Source: Prolixibacteraceae bacterium (GTDB taxonomy: Bacteria; Bacteroidota; Bacteroidia; Bacteroidales; Prolixibacteraceae). Taken from it: a stretch of 9,369 nt of DNA. The DNA lies in the NCBI GenBank assembly GCA_016930735.1, contig JAFGGF010000037.1, positions 1-9,369 on the forward strand, written 5' to 3'. The notes beneath the pieces were generated by a model, which was not told the DNA's origin, did not search any database, and saw only the letters and a program-made list of their open reading frames with translations. Of this stretch, positions 1 to 7,400 are shown one piece after another (the first letter of the stretch is position 1; each line of letters begins with the position of its first letter). The translations under genes and the position numbers were made by a program.

Positions 1-17
1 TCTCATTGTGTATTTTT

Positions 18-89
<72 letters not shown>

Positions 90-129
90 CAGATGATTTG
101 AAATAAAATAAATTAAAAATTTTGCAGTT

Positions 130-1317
130 ATGGCTAAACAAACATTTGTTAGGGATAAGGAACATGTCAATATTGGTACAATTGGCCACGTTGACCATGG
201 AAAAACTACCCTTACCGCTGCTATTACAATGGTATTAGCAAAAAAAGGTCTTTCAGAAATTAAGTCCTTCGATGCAATCGACAATGCTCCTGAAGAAAAA
301 GAAAGGGGTATCACAATTAACACTGCTCACGTAGAGTATCAGACTGAAAAACGTCACTATGCTCACGTTGACTGTCCGGGGCACGCCGACTACGTTAAAA
401 ACATGGTAACTGGTGCTGCACAAATGGATGGAGCAATCATTGTAGTTGCTGCTACTGATGGTCCTATGCCACAAACCCGTGAACATATCCTTCTAGCACG
501 TCAGGTAAACGTTCCTAAACTGGTTGTGTTTATGAACAAAGTTGACATGGTTGACGATGAAGAACTTCTCGAACTGGTTGAAATGGAAATCCGTGAGTTA
601 CTCGAATTCTATGAATTCGACGGAGATAATACTCCTGTTATCAGGGGATCAGCCCTTGGTGCTATGAATGGGGAAGCTCAGTGGGAAGATAAAGTAATGG
701 AATTGATGGATGCAGTTGATAGCTGGATTCCACTTCCTCCACGTGATGTTGACAAGCCTTTCCTGATGCCTGTAGAAGACGTTTTCTCAATTACCGGCCG
801 TGGAACAGTTGCTACAGGTCGTATTGAAACCGGTAAAATTCATACCGGTGACGAACTTCAAATTATCGGTCTTGGCGCAGAAGGTCGTAAAACTGTTTGT
901 ACAGGAGTTGAAATGTTCCGTAAAATTCTTGATGACGGTCAAGCTGGTGATAACGTTGGTTTATTGCTTCGTGGTGTTGATAAAAAAGAAATCAAACGTG
1001 GACAGATTTTGGCAAAACCTGGTTCAATCACACCTCATACCATTTTTAAAGCAGAGGTTTATGTATTGAAAAAAGAAGAAGGTGGCCGCCATACTCCTTT
1101 CCATAATAAATACCGCCCGCAGTTCTATTTACGTACCCTGGATGTAACCGGTGAAATCCACCTTCCGGAAGGACGTGAAATGGTAATGCCTGGCGATAAC
1201 GTTTCAATTGAAGTTCACCTGATTTATCCTGTAGCTATTAACGTAGGGCTCCGTTTCGCTATACGTGAAGGCGGACGTACAGTTGGTGCGGGTCAGGTTA
1301 CCGAAATTGTTGAATAA
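130..1317 (+). CDS. tuf: Elongation factor Tu (EF-Tu)
   Basis: This 395-aa GTPase carries aminoacyl-tRNA to the ribosomal A site in the cytoplasm. All G-domain motifs are visible: the P-loop GHVDHGKT at residues 19-26, switch I RGIT at 59-62, DCPGH at 81-85 with the catalytic His85, NKVD at 136-139 and SAL at 174-176. The beta-barrel domains 2 and 3 follow from about residue 205, ending in GAGQVTEIVE. The length matches the family (about 394-396), with no truncation or frameshift. The ATG start gives the standard MAKQTF-type N terminus. The 40-nt leader after tRNA-Thr is AT-rich with no Shine-Dalgarno, typical of Bacteroidota. The run DDEELLELVEMEIRELL is characteristic of that phylum's EF-Tu. 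A strong terminator follows. Identification is certain; whether a second tuf copy exists elsewhere cannot be seen. Confidence 0.99.
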   Translation: MAKQTFVRDKEHVNIGTIGHVDHGKTTLTAAITMVLAKKGLSEIKSFDAIDNAPEEKERGITINTAHVEYQTEKRHYAHVDCPGHADYVKNMVTGAAQMDGAIIVVAATDGPMPQTREHILLARQVNVPKLVVFMNKVDMVDDEELLELVEMEIRELLEFYEFDGDNTPVIRGSALGAMNGEAQWEDKVMELMDAVDSWIPLPPRDVDKPFLMPVEDVFSITGRGTVATGRIETGKIHTGDELQIIGLGAEGRKTVCTGVEMFRKILDDGQAGDNVGLLLRGVDKKEIKRGQILAKPGSITPHTIFKAEVYVLKKEEGGRHTPFHNKYRPQFYLRTLDVTGEIHLPEGREMVMPGDNVSIEVHLIYPVAINVGLRFAIREGGRTVGAGQVTEIVE

Positions 1318-1341
1318 TTTCAATTAAAAATATAAATAATT

Positions 1342-1374
1342 ATATGTCCCGGGCATATGTCCGGGACATATTTT
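1342..1374 (+). terminator. Intrinsic terminator after tuf
   Basis: A perfect 11-bp stem pairs 1342-1352 (ATATGTCCCGG) with 1361-1371 (CCGGGACATAT), around an 8-nt loop GCATATGT. A short T-tract at 1371-1374 follows. The GC-rich upper stem plus T-tract is the classic Rho-independent form, although a four-T tail is short and read-through is plausible. It sits 24 nt after the tuf stop codon. It would set high tuf transcription apart from the secE-nusG-ribosomal protein unit downstream. No clear promoter is visible between it and secE, so partial read-through may feed the downstream genes (inference). Confidence 0.85.
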
Positions 1375-1427
1375 CGGATGAAACTCTGACTGGTGTTTTA
1401 AAGTAAGTTCGATCCTTACCATCCGGC
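1374..1427 (+). pseudogene. Truncated tRNA-like element (probable tRNA-Trp remnant)
   Basis: The 3' half of a tRNA is clear. The T-arm GTAAG/CTTAC (1403-1407 with 1415-1419) surrounds the loop TTCGATC (1408-1414), and an acceptor stem pairs TCGGATG (1374-1380) with CATCCGG (1420-1426), six Watson-Crick pairs plus one terminal T·G. Only 22 nt lie between the 5' acceptor strand and the T-stem, where a normal tRNA has about 41-43. No anticodon arm with a 7-nt loop can be drawn; a weak AAAC/GTTT hairpin (1381-1384 with 1395-1398) is possible. ACTC then TGACTGGT (1383-1394) resembles the 5' half of a D-arm, suggesting loss of about 20 nt covering the anticodon. Related Bacteroidota usually have tRNA-Trp between tuf and secE, hence the guess at identity. 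It may be a dead gene, a retained RNA-processing signal, or an assembly error. Confidence 0.6.
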
Positions 1428-1446
1428 AATATTTTAAAAATAAAAA

Positions 1447-1638
1447 ATGAAACTGAAGGTATATTTACAAGAGGCCTATGACGAATTGGTTCATAAAGTA
1501 ACCTGGCCTACTTGGAAAGAATTGCAAAACAGTGCTTTAGTGGTAATGGTTGCTTCCTTTATTATATCACTCATGATATTCATTATGGATTTCTCATTTG
1601 AAAACATAATGGATTTTGTTTATGGGTTATTTTATTAA
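1447..1638 (+). CDS. secE: Protein translocase subunit SecE
   Basis: This 63-aa inner-membrane protein clamps SecY in the SecYEG export channel. It is the short, single-span form found in most bacteria, unlike the three-span enterobacterial protein. An amphipathic N-terminal helix (about residues 3-17) is followed by the conserved VTWPTWKEL stretch at 18-26. One hydrophobic transmembrane helix covers about 29-48 (SALVVMVASFIISLMIFIMD), and a short tail follows. The ATG start is preceded by an A-rich leader without Shine-Dalgarno. It lies 19 nt after the tRNA-like element and 20 nt before nusG. The secE-nusG pairing is nearly universal in bacteria, which supports the call despite the small size. 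Confidence 0.97.
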   Translation: MKLKVYLQEAYDELVHKVTWPTWKELQNSALVVMVASFIISLMIFIMDFSFENIMDFVYGLFY

Positions 1639-1648
1639 TTTAAAAACC

Positions 1649-1656
1649 AGGAGGTG
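1649..1656 (+). promoter_or_regulatory. Strong Shine-Dalgarno of nusG
   Basis: AGGAGGTG lies just before the nusG ATG, with only four bases between the GGAGG core and the start codon. It is the one strong Shine-Dalgarno sequence before a gene start in this window; tuf, secE, rplK, rplA, rplL, rpoB and rpoC have AT-rich leaders instead. Bacteroidota ribosomes generally use Shine-Dalgarno pairing little because the anti-SD tail is sequestered by ribosomal proteins (established knowledge), so its presence here is notable. It supports ATG 1659 as the nusG start. Confidence 0.75.
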
Positions 1657-1658
1657 GT

Positions 1659-2207
1659 ATGAGCGAAAATAGTAAAAAATGGTATGTTCTGCGGGCTATC
1701 GGAGGTAAAGAGAAGAAAGTCAAAGAATATATCGAAAACGAAATCGCACATGGAGACCTCCAGGATTATGTTTCACAGGTTTTAATACCAACCGAAAAGG
1801 TTTACCAGATTCGGAACGGTAAAAAAATCAGTAAGGAAAGAAACTTTTTCCCTGGATATGTGCTAATCGAAGCATCTTTATTAGGTGAGGTTGCCCATAC
1901 ATTAAGGAATATTCCTAATGTGATAGGCTTCTTAGGCGACACCAAAGGGGGAGATCCGGTACCTATGCGACAAAATGAGGTTAACAGGATACTGGGTAGG
2001 GTTGATGAACTTGCAGTTACCGATGAGGAACTAAACATTCCTTATGTAGTAGGTGAAACAGTAAAAGTGATCGATGGACCATTCAACGGCTTTAACGGAA
2101 CCATTGAGGCGATCAATGAAGAGAAGAAAAAGCTGCAGGTAATGGTGAAGATTTTTGGACGTAAAACACCCTTGGAACTTAGCTTTATGCAGGTTGAAAA
2201 GGAGTAG
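1659..2207 (+). CDS. nusG: Transcription termination/antitermination factor NusG
   Basis: This 182-aa processivity factor binds RNA polymerase and links it to Rho or to ribosomal protein S10. The NGN domain spans about residues 6-118, starting at KKWYVLRAI and including the conserved FFPGYVLI at 63-70, which lies in the RNA polymerase-binding face. A short linker leads to the C-terminal KOW domain at about 129-180, with GETVKVIDGPFNGFNGTIE and the closing GRKTPLELSFMQVEK. Length and domain order are normal, and there is no extra inserted domain. It lies 20 nt after secE and 20 nt before rplK. Its target, the beta' clamp helices, is encoded near the right edge of this window. Confidence 0.98.
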   Translation: MSENSKKWYVLRAIGGKEKKVKEYIENEIAHGDLQDYVSQVLIPTEKVYQIRNGKKISKERNFFPGYVLIEASLLGEVAHTLRNIPNVIGFLGDTKGGDPVPMRQNEVNRILGRVDELAVTDEELNIPYVVGETVKVIDGPFNGFNGTIEAINEEKKKLQVMVKIFGRKTPLELSFMQVEKE

Positions 2208-2227
2208 AAATGTTTTAATTATTATTT

Positions 2228-2671
2228 ATGGCTAAAGAAGTTGCTGGATTAATTAAATTACAGATCAGAGGTGGTGCAGCTAATCCTTCACCACCGGTGG
2301 GGCCAGCATTAGGTGCCAAAGGAGTGAATATAATGCAGTTTTGCAAGCAGTTTAACGGAAGGACGCAAGACCAGGCAGGGAAGCTACTTCCTGTTATTAT
2401 CACTGTTTATGCTGATAAATCATTTGATTTCATTATAAAACAACCTCCTGTGGCATCGCAACTTTTGGAAGTAGCAAAAGTAAAAAAAGGGTCATCCGAA
2501 CCTCATGTTAGTAAGGTTGCTTCTGTTACCTGGGAACAGGTTAAACAAATTGCAGAAGGGAAAATGGCTGACCTGAATTGTTTTACAATTGAATCTGCTA
2601 TGAAAATGGTTGCTGGAACTGCCAGAAGTATGGGAATTACCGTTAAAGGTAAATCACCATTCGAAAACTAA
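2228..2671 (+). CDS. rplK: 50S ribosomal protein L11 (uL11)
   Basis: This 147-aa protein binds the GTPase-associated centre of 23S rRNA at the base of the L7/L12 stalk and takes part in factor binding and stringent-response signalling. The N-terminal domain carries the proline-rich NPSPPVGPALG at residues 19-29 (the region contacted by thiostrepton-type antibiotics) followed by GVNIMQFCKQFN. The C-terminal RNA-binding domain (about 72-147) ends with LNCFTIESAMKMVAGTARS and MGITVKG, as in other L11 proteins. Length is standard. The 20-nt spacer after nusG is AT-rich and too short for a separate autoregulatory leader. rplA follows after 15 nt. Confidence 0.99.
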   Translation: MAKEVAGLIKLQIRGGAANPSPPVGPALGAKGVNIMQFCKQFNGRTQDQAGKLLPVIITVYADKSFDFIIKQPPVASQLLEVAKVKKGSSEPHVSKVASVTWEQVKQIAEGKMADLNCFTIESAMKMVAGTARSMGITVKGKSPFEN

Positions 2672-2686
2672 ATAAATATCTTTACG

Positions 2687-3382
2687 ATGGGTAAAATTAC
2701 GAAAAATAAAAAAGCAGCTCTTGATAAACTCCAAAAAGACAGAGTCTATAGTTTGGATGAAGCCTCTGCATTGGTAAAAGAAATTACTTATACCAAATTT
2801 GATGCTTCTGTTGACATAGATGTACGTCTTGGGGTTGATCCAAGAAAAGCAAACCAGATGGTTAGAGGCGTAGTTACATTACCCCACGGAACAGGAAAAG
2901 AAGTGAGGGTGCTGGCATTGGTTACTCCTGACAAAGAACAGGAAGCCACAGATGCCGGAGCTGACTATGTTGGGCTTGATGATTACATCGAAAAGATTAA
3001 AGGTGGCTGGACAGATGTTGACGTGATTATTACTATGCCTCCTGTTATGGGAAAGGTTGGTCCTGTAGGGCGAATTTTAGGTCCCCGCGGATTAATGCCA
3101 AACCCTAAAAGCGGTACTGTGACTATGGATGTAGGATCCGCTGTCAGAGAGGTTAAGCAGGGTAAAATCGATTTCAAAGTCGACAAATTTGGAATTGTTC
3201 ATACTTCAATAGGAAAAGTTTCCTTTGAAGCCAGCAAGATCAGAGAAAATGCACAGGAGTTTATCAGTACAATTAATAAACTTAAACCTGTTGCAGCTAA
3301 AGGTACTTATATTAAAAGTATCTATTTGTCCAGTACTATGAGTCCTGGTATTAAAGTTGAACCTAAGTCATTTTCAGACTAG
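2687..3382 (+). CDS. rplA: 50S ribosomal protein L1 (uL1)
   Basis: This 231-aa protein forms the mobile L1 stalk of 23S rRNA near the E site, where it helps release deacylated tRNA; in other bacteria it also represses its own mRNA. The two-domain fold is recognisable. Domain I elements include FDASVDIDVRLGVDPRKANQ (38-57) and the C-terminal stretch KIDFKVDKFGIVHTSIGKVSF (160-180). The central signature GPRGLMPNPKSGTVT (132-146) belongs to the L1 family. Length is typical (about 228-235). It is 15 nt after rplK and 13 nt before rplJ, so translation of the three is probably linked. No L1-binding leader could be identified upstream of rplK. Confidence 0.99.
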   Translation: MGKITKNKKAALDKLQKDRVYSLDEASALVKEITYTKFDASVDIDVRLGVDPRKANQMVRGVVTLPHGTGKEVRVLALVTPDKEQEATDAGADYVGLDDYIEKIKGGWTDVDVIITMPPVMGKVGPVGRILGPRGLMPNPKSGTVTMDVGSAVREVKQGKIDFKVDKFGIVHTSIGKVSFEASKIRENAQEFISTINKLKPVAAKGTYIKSIYLSSTMSPGIKVEPKSFSD

Positions 3383-3395
3383 TAAATGAAATGTT

Positions 3396-3914
3396 ATGAA
3401 AAGATCGGAGAAGGATGCTATAATTAACAGTTTGACAGAACAGATCAATTCAACAAATCACTTTTACCTGGCTGATATAAGTGACTTAAATGCTTCTGTT
3501 ACCAGTGACCTCAGGCGTACATGCTTTAAACAAGATGTAAAGCTGGTTGTTGCTAAGAATACTTTATTGCGTAAAGCACTTGAAAATTCAGATAAAGATG
3601 TTCAGGAACTTTACGATGTACTTAAGGGTAATACTTCGGTAATGTTCACCGAAGCTGCAAATGTACCTGCAAAACTGATAAAAGATTTCAGTAAAAAATA
3701 TGAACGCCCTATATTGAAGGGTGCATATGTTGAGGAATCGGTTTATGTAGGTGCAGATCAGTTGGAAACGCTGATAGCAGTAAAATCGAAAAACGAACTT
3801 ATTGCCGATTTGGTTGCTCTGTTACAATCACCAATAAAAACTGTTGTTTCACAATTGCAGTCTGGTGGTAATATTTTACATGGTGTACTTACTACACTTG
3901 GAGAGAAAGAATAA
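3396..3914 (+). CDS. rplJ: 50S ribosomal protein L10 (uL10)
   Basis: This 172-aa protein is the stalk base that anchors L7/L12 dimers to the ribosome. The N-terminal rRNA-binding domain (about 1-130) has the family pattern of KDAIINSLTEQI, then FYLADISDLNASVTSDLRRT, and VKLVVAKNTLLRKALE at about 49-64. The C-terminal helix (about 135-172) that carries L7/L12 follows. The start is fixed by an in-frame TGA three codons upstream (3387-3389). Only 13 nt separate it from rplA, so the long structured L10 leader seen in enterobacteria cannot exist as an intergenic element here; any such control would lie inside the rplA coding end (inference). Next is rplL after 34 AT-rich nt. Confidence 0.98.
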   Translation: MKRSEKDAIINSLTEQINSTNHFYLADISDLNASVTSDLRRTCFKQDVKLVVAKNTLLRKALENSDKDVQELYDVLKGNTSVMFTEAANVPAKLIKDFSKKYERPILKGAYVEESVYVGADQLETLIAVKSKNELIADLVALLQSPIKTVVSQLQSGGNILHGVLTTLGEKE

Positions 3915-3948
3915 TTTTTTGAATAATTTTAATTAAATTTATATAGAA

Positions 3949-4329
3949 ATGGCAGATTTAAAACAGCTTGCAGAAGAGTTAGTAAACTTAACTGTTAAAG
4001 AGGTTAACGAATTAGCTGGGATTCTTAAAGAAGAATATGGCATTGAACCAGCTGCAGCTGCAGTAGCAGTAGCAGGTCCTGTTGCAGGCGCCGGCGAAGA
4101 AGCAGTAGAAGCTGAACAAACTGAATTTGATGTAATCCTGAAAGCAGCAGGACAGTCAAAACTTGCAGTTGTTAAATTAGTGAAAGAATTAACAGGCCTT
4201 GGCCTAAAAGAAGCTAAAGAAGTTGTAGATTCAGCACCAAAGGCAATTAAAGAAAAAATTGCCAAAGATGAAGCTGAAGCACTTAAAGCTCAATTAGAAG
4301 AAGCAGGAGCTGAAGTTGAAGTTAAATAA
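3949..4329 (+). CDS. rplL: 50S ribosomal protein L7/L12 (bL12)
   Basis: This 126-aa acidic stalk protein is present in several copies per ribosome and recruits translation GTPases such as EF-Tu and EF-G. The N-terminal dimerisation domain (about 1-33) binds L10. A flexible Ala/Val/Gly-rich hinge (about 34-55) is encoded by a repetitive GCA/GCT/GTA stretch around 4049-4085 that includes the 12-bp palindrome CAGCTGCAGCTG. The globular C-terminal domain (57-126) contains the signature KLAVVKLVKELTGLGLKEAK at 71-90, followed by VDSAPKAIKE. Length is standard and no residue of the signature looks altered. It is followed by a terminator-like hairpin, fitting the need for far more L7/L12 than RNA polymerase. 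Confidence 0.99.
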   Translation: MADLKQLAEELVNLTVKEVNELAGILKEEYGIEPAAAAVAVAGPVAGAGEEAVEAEQTEFDVILKAAGQSKLAVVKLVKELTGLGLKEAKEVVDSAPKAIKEKIAKDEAEALKAQLEEAGAEVEVK

Positions 4330-4339
4330 TTCTATTAAT

Positions 4340-4354
4340 ACCTTTTTAAAAGGT
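4340..4354 (+). repeat. AT-rich inverted repeat after rplL
   Basis: ACCTTTTTAAAAGGT forms a stem of about six pairs (ACCTTT with AAAGGT) with a tiny loop. It is the first of three hairpins in the rplL–rpoB spacer, 10 nt after the rplL stop. On its own it is weak; it could act as an mRNA 3'-end stabiliser or a processing site (inference), or be chance in AT-rich DNA. Confidence 0.4.
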
Positions 4355-4360
4355 TAATAC

Positions 4361-4398
4361 GGTTTAGAACCTTGCTCCGGTAAGGTTCTAAACCTTTT
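4361..4398 (+). terminator. Terminator or attenuator between rplL and rpoB
   Basis: A perfect 13-bp stem pairs GGTTTAGAACCTT (4361-4373) with AAGGTTCTAAACC (4382-4394), around the 8-nt loop GCTCCGGT, and is followed at once by TTTT (4395-4398). This is the shape of a Rho-independent terminator. Since rpoB follows within 40 nt without an obvious strong promoter, it most likely works as a leaky attenuator that lets only part of transcription into rpoBC. An attenuator at the same place is well known in Escherichia coli, although built from unrelated sequence. The alternative is full termination plus a separate rpoB promoter in the next 40 nt. Confidence 0.82.
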
Positions 4399-4400
4399 GT

Positions 4401-4419
4401 GTATTTATATAATAAATAC
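4401..4419 (+). repeat. AT-rich inverted repeat in the rpoB leader
   Basis: GTATTTAT (4401-4408) and ATAAATAC (4412-4419) are perfect inverted copies around a 3-nt ATA loop. The repeat begins six nt after the terminator-like stem and ends 18 nt before the rpoB ATG. It also contains TATAAT (4408-4413), but no convincing upstream promoter box at the right distance. It may be an operator-like site, an RNA hairpin near the translation start, or chance. Confidence 0.45.
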
Positions 4420-4437
4420 CTTAAACAGCGTATCTAC

Positions 4438-7400
4438 ATGTATGTAAATACTGAAAAACCGAGGATTAGTTTTTCCTCATCAGAAACAAGGTTTGATTAC
4501 CCTGACTTCCTCGAAGTCCAAATAAAATCGTTTATAGAGTTTTTCCAGTTAAAAACTACTCCCGAAAAGCGGAAAAGTGAGGGATTATATCGGGTTTTTG
4601 AAGACAATTTCCCGATTTCAGATACCAGGAATAATTTTATCCTGGAATTTATCGACTATCAGGTCGACCCGCCACGTTATTCGATTGAGGAGTGTATTGA
4701 AAGAGGATTAACCTACAGTGTGCCCATAAAGGCAAAATTAAAACTTTATTGTACCGATCCGGAACATGAAGATTTTGATACGGTTATACAGGATGTGTAT
4801 TTAGGTACAATCCCATATATGACCGAAAGAGGAACCTTCATAATCAATGGTGCTGAACGTGTGATTGTTTCGCAATTACACCGGTCACCGGGTGTGTTCT
4901 TCGGGCAAAGTTTGCATGCAAATGGCACCAAACTTTATTCGGCACGTATTATCCCGTTTAAAGGGTCATGGATCGAATTTGCAACCGATATCAACAGTGT
5001 GATGTTCGCTTATATCGACAGGAAGAAAAAATTGCCTGTCACCACACTTTTGCGTGCTATCGGTTATGAAAGCGATAAAGACATCCTCGAAATTTTTAAC
5101 CTGGCAGATGAAATTAAAGTTTCAAAATCAGGGCTTAAAAAGGTTGTCGGCCGTAAGCTGGCTGCCCGTGTCCTGAAATCGTGGGTTGAAGATTTTGTCG
5201 ATGAAGATACAGGTGAAGTTGTGTCAATTGAACGTAATGAAGTAATTATTGACCGTGAAACCGAAATTGAAGAGGAACATGTGGACGAAATCCTGGAATC
5301 TGGCGTTAAAACAATTCTTTTACATAAAGAAGACCAGAATCAGACAGATTTTGCCATTATATATAATACTCTTCAGAAAGATCCCTGTAACTCAGAAAAG
5401 GAAGCTGTACTTCATATTTACAGGCAACTGCGTAATGCTGAACCACCCGATGAAGCAACAGCCCGTGATGTCATTGACAAACTGTTCTTTTCTGATAAAC
5501 GTTATGATTTGGGTGATGTTGGCCGTTACAGGATCAACAAAAAACTTGGGCTTGATATTGAAATGGATATTAAAGTCCTGACCAAAGAAGATATTATTGA
5601 AATTATTAAATACCTTATTAAACTGGTAAATGCAAAAACCGACGTGGATGATATTGACCACCTAAGTAACAGGAGGGTACGTACCGTTGGTGAGCAAATG
5701 TACAACCAGTTTGGAGTTGGCCTTGCACGTATGGCAAGAACCATCAGGGAAAGGATGAATGTCAGGGATAATGAAGTATTTACTCCAATCGACCTGATCA
5801 ATTCAAAAACACTTTCTTCTGTTATTAATTCGTTTTTTGGTACCAACGCATTGTCGCAGTTTATGGATCAGACCAACCCATTGGCTGAAATGACCCATAA
5901 ACGAAGGATGTCGGCACTTGGACCAGGCGGACTTTCAAGGGAAAGAGCCGGTTTCGAGGTTCGTGATGTTCATTATACTCACTATGGAAGGCTTTGTCCG
6001 ATCGAAACGCCGGAAGGTCCAAATATCGGATTGATTTCATCATTGTGCGTTTTTGCCAAAATTACAGACCTCGGTTTTATTGCAACTCCTTACCGGAAAG
6101 TTGAAAATGGAAAAGTTGACCTTAGTGAAGACGGGATTTACTTTTTAACTGCAGAAGAGGAGGAAGGAAAAATTATTGCACAGGCCAACGCACCCATCGA
6201 TACCAGTGGTAATTTTATCAACGAAAGGGTTAAATCGAGGTTAGACGGCGATTATCCGGTAGTTAACAGGGAGCAGGTTGATCTTATGGATGTAGGTCCG
6301 AACCAGATTGCATCTGTGGCAGCTTCATTGATTTCATTCCTTGAACATGACGATGCTAACCGTGCACTTATGGGTTCAAACATGATGAGGCAGGCAGTAC
6401 CACTCTTACGGCCGGAAGCTCCGATAGTTGGAACAGGACTGGAAGCACGTGCTGCTTTTGATTCAAGGATACATGTTATTGCCGGAGCTGACGGAGTTGT
6501 TGAATATGTCGATGCCGATCAGATAATTGTAAGATATGATGTTACTGATGAAGAAAGGTTTGTAAGCTTCGATCCTGAGGTTGTTACTTACAAACTGGCA
6601 AAATACAGTAAAACAAACCAGGGTACAACCATCGACCTTAAACCTATTGTTACAAAAGGGCAAAGGATTAAAAAAGGTGATATAATGACCGAGGGTTATG
6701 CTACCCAAAACGGAGAATTGGCTCTCGGTAGAAATCTTATGGTCGCATTCATGCCCTGGCAGGGATATAATTATGAGGATGCTATTGTAATCTCCGAACG
6801 TATTGTTCGAGAAGATGTGTTTACATCTGTACATGTCGATGAATACAGCCTTGAAGTAAGGGATACCAAACGTGGGGTTGAAGAATTTACATCCGATATT
6901 CCGAATGTCAGTGAAGAAGCTACACGAAACCTTGATGAAAATGGCCTTATCAGGATAGGAGCCGATGTTAAACCGGGCGATATCCTGATCGGGAAAATTA
7001 CACCCAAGGGAGAATCTGATCCTTCTCCTGAAGAAAAACTGCTTCGTGCCATTTTTGGCGACAAGGCCGGCGATGTTAAAGATGCTTCATTAAAAGCTTC
7101 ACCATCACTTTCCGGTATTGTTATCGATAAAAAACTTTTCTCACGTGTAGTAAAAGAAAAGAAAGGCAAGAATGTAACAAAATCGTTGCTTGACCAGATT
7201 GATGAAAGGTTTGATAGAGAAAATTCAGCACTGCGTGCAACTCTTGAAGATAAGTTATTTGTATTGGTTACCGGTAAAACATCGCAGGGTGTTAAAGATT
7301 ATTACGGAACCGAAGTAATTGCCAAGGGAATTAAATTTACTCTGAAGCAACTTCAGGAGATCGATTACCTTTCTATTAATCCGGATAAATGGACTACAGA

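Noticed and set aside
1381..1402. A D-armless but functional tRNA, as known from animal mitochondria
   Set aside because: No 5-bp stem with a 7-nt loop and a sensible anticodon can be placed in these 22 nt, so decoding function is not supported.
4049..4060. Perfect 12-bp palindrome CAGCTGCAGCTG
   Set aside because: It arises from repeated GCA/GCT alanine codons in the rplL hinge and is explained by coding low complexity.
3939..4265. Open frame of 108 codons on the minus strand across rplL
   Set aside because: It mirrors the Ala/Glu/Lys-rich rplL coding sequence, resembles no protein I know, and has no supporting signal of its own.
4408..4413. TATAAT as a possible promoter -10 box for rpoB
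   Set aside because: It is part of a perfect AT palindrome, no matching -35 or Bacteroidota -33 box is found at suitable spacing, and such hexamers are expected by chance in AT-rich DNA.
4399..4437. Upstream in-frame GTG that would extend RpoB by 13 residues
   Set aside because: The GTG sits directly on the T-tract of the terminator-like hairpin and the extension would overlap the third hairpin. The extra residues (MYLYNKYLKQRIY) do not look like an RpoB N terminus, whereas ATG 4438 gives the family-like start.
5249..5581. Second + strand frame of 110 codons within rpoB
   Set aside because: It overlaps the well-conserved beta reading frame throughout and its translation has no recognisable family features.
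6771..7169. Open frame of 132 codons on the minus strand within rpoB
   Set aside because: It is a by-product of rpoB codon usage, serine-rich without any recognisable motif, and lies fully inside a conserved essential gene.
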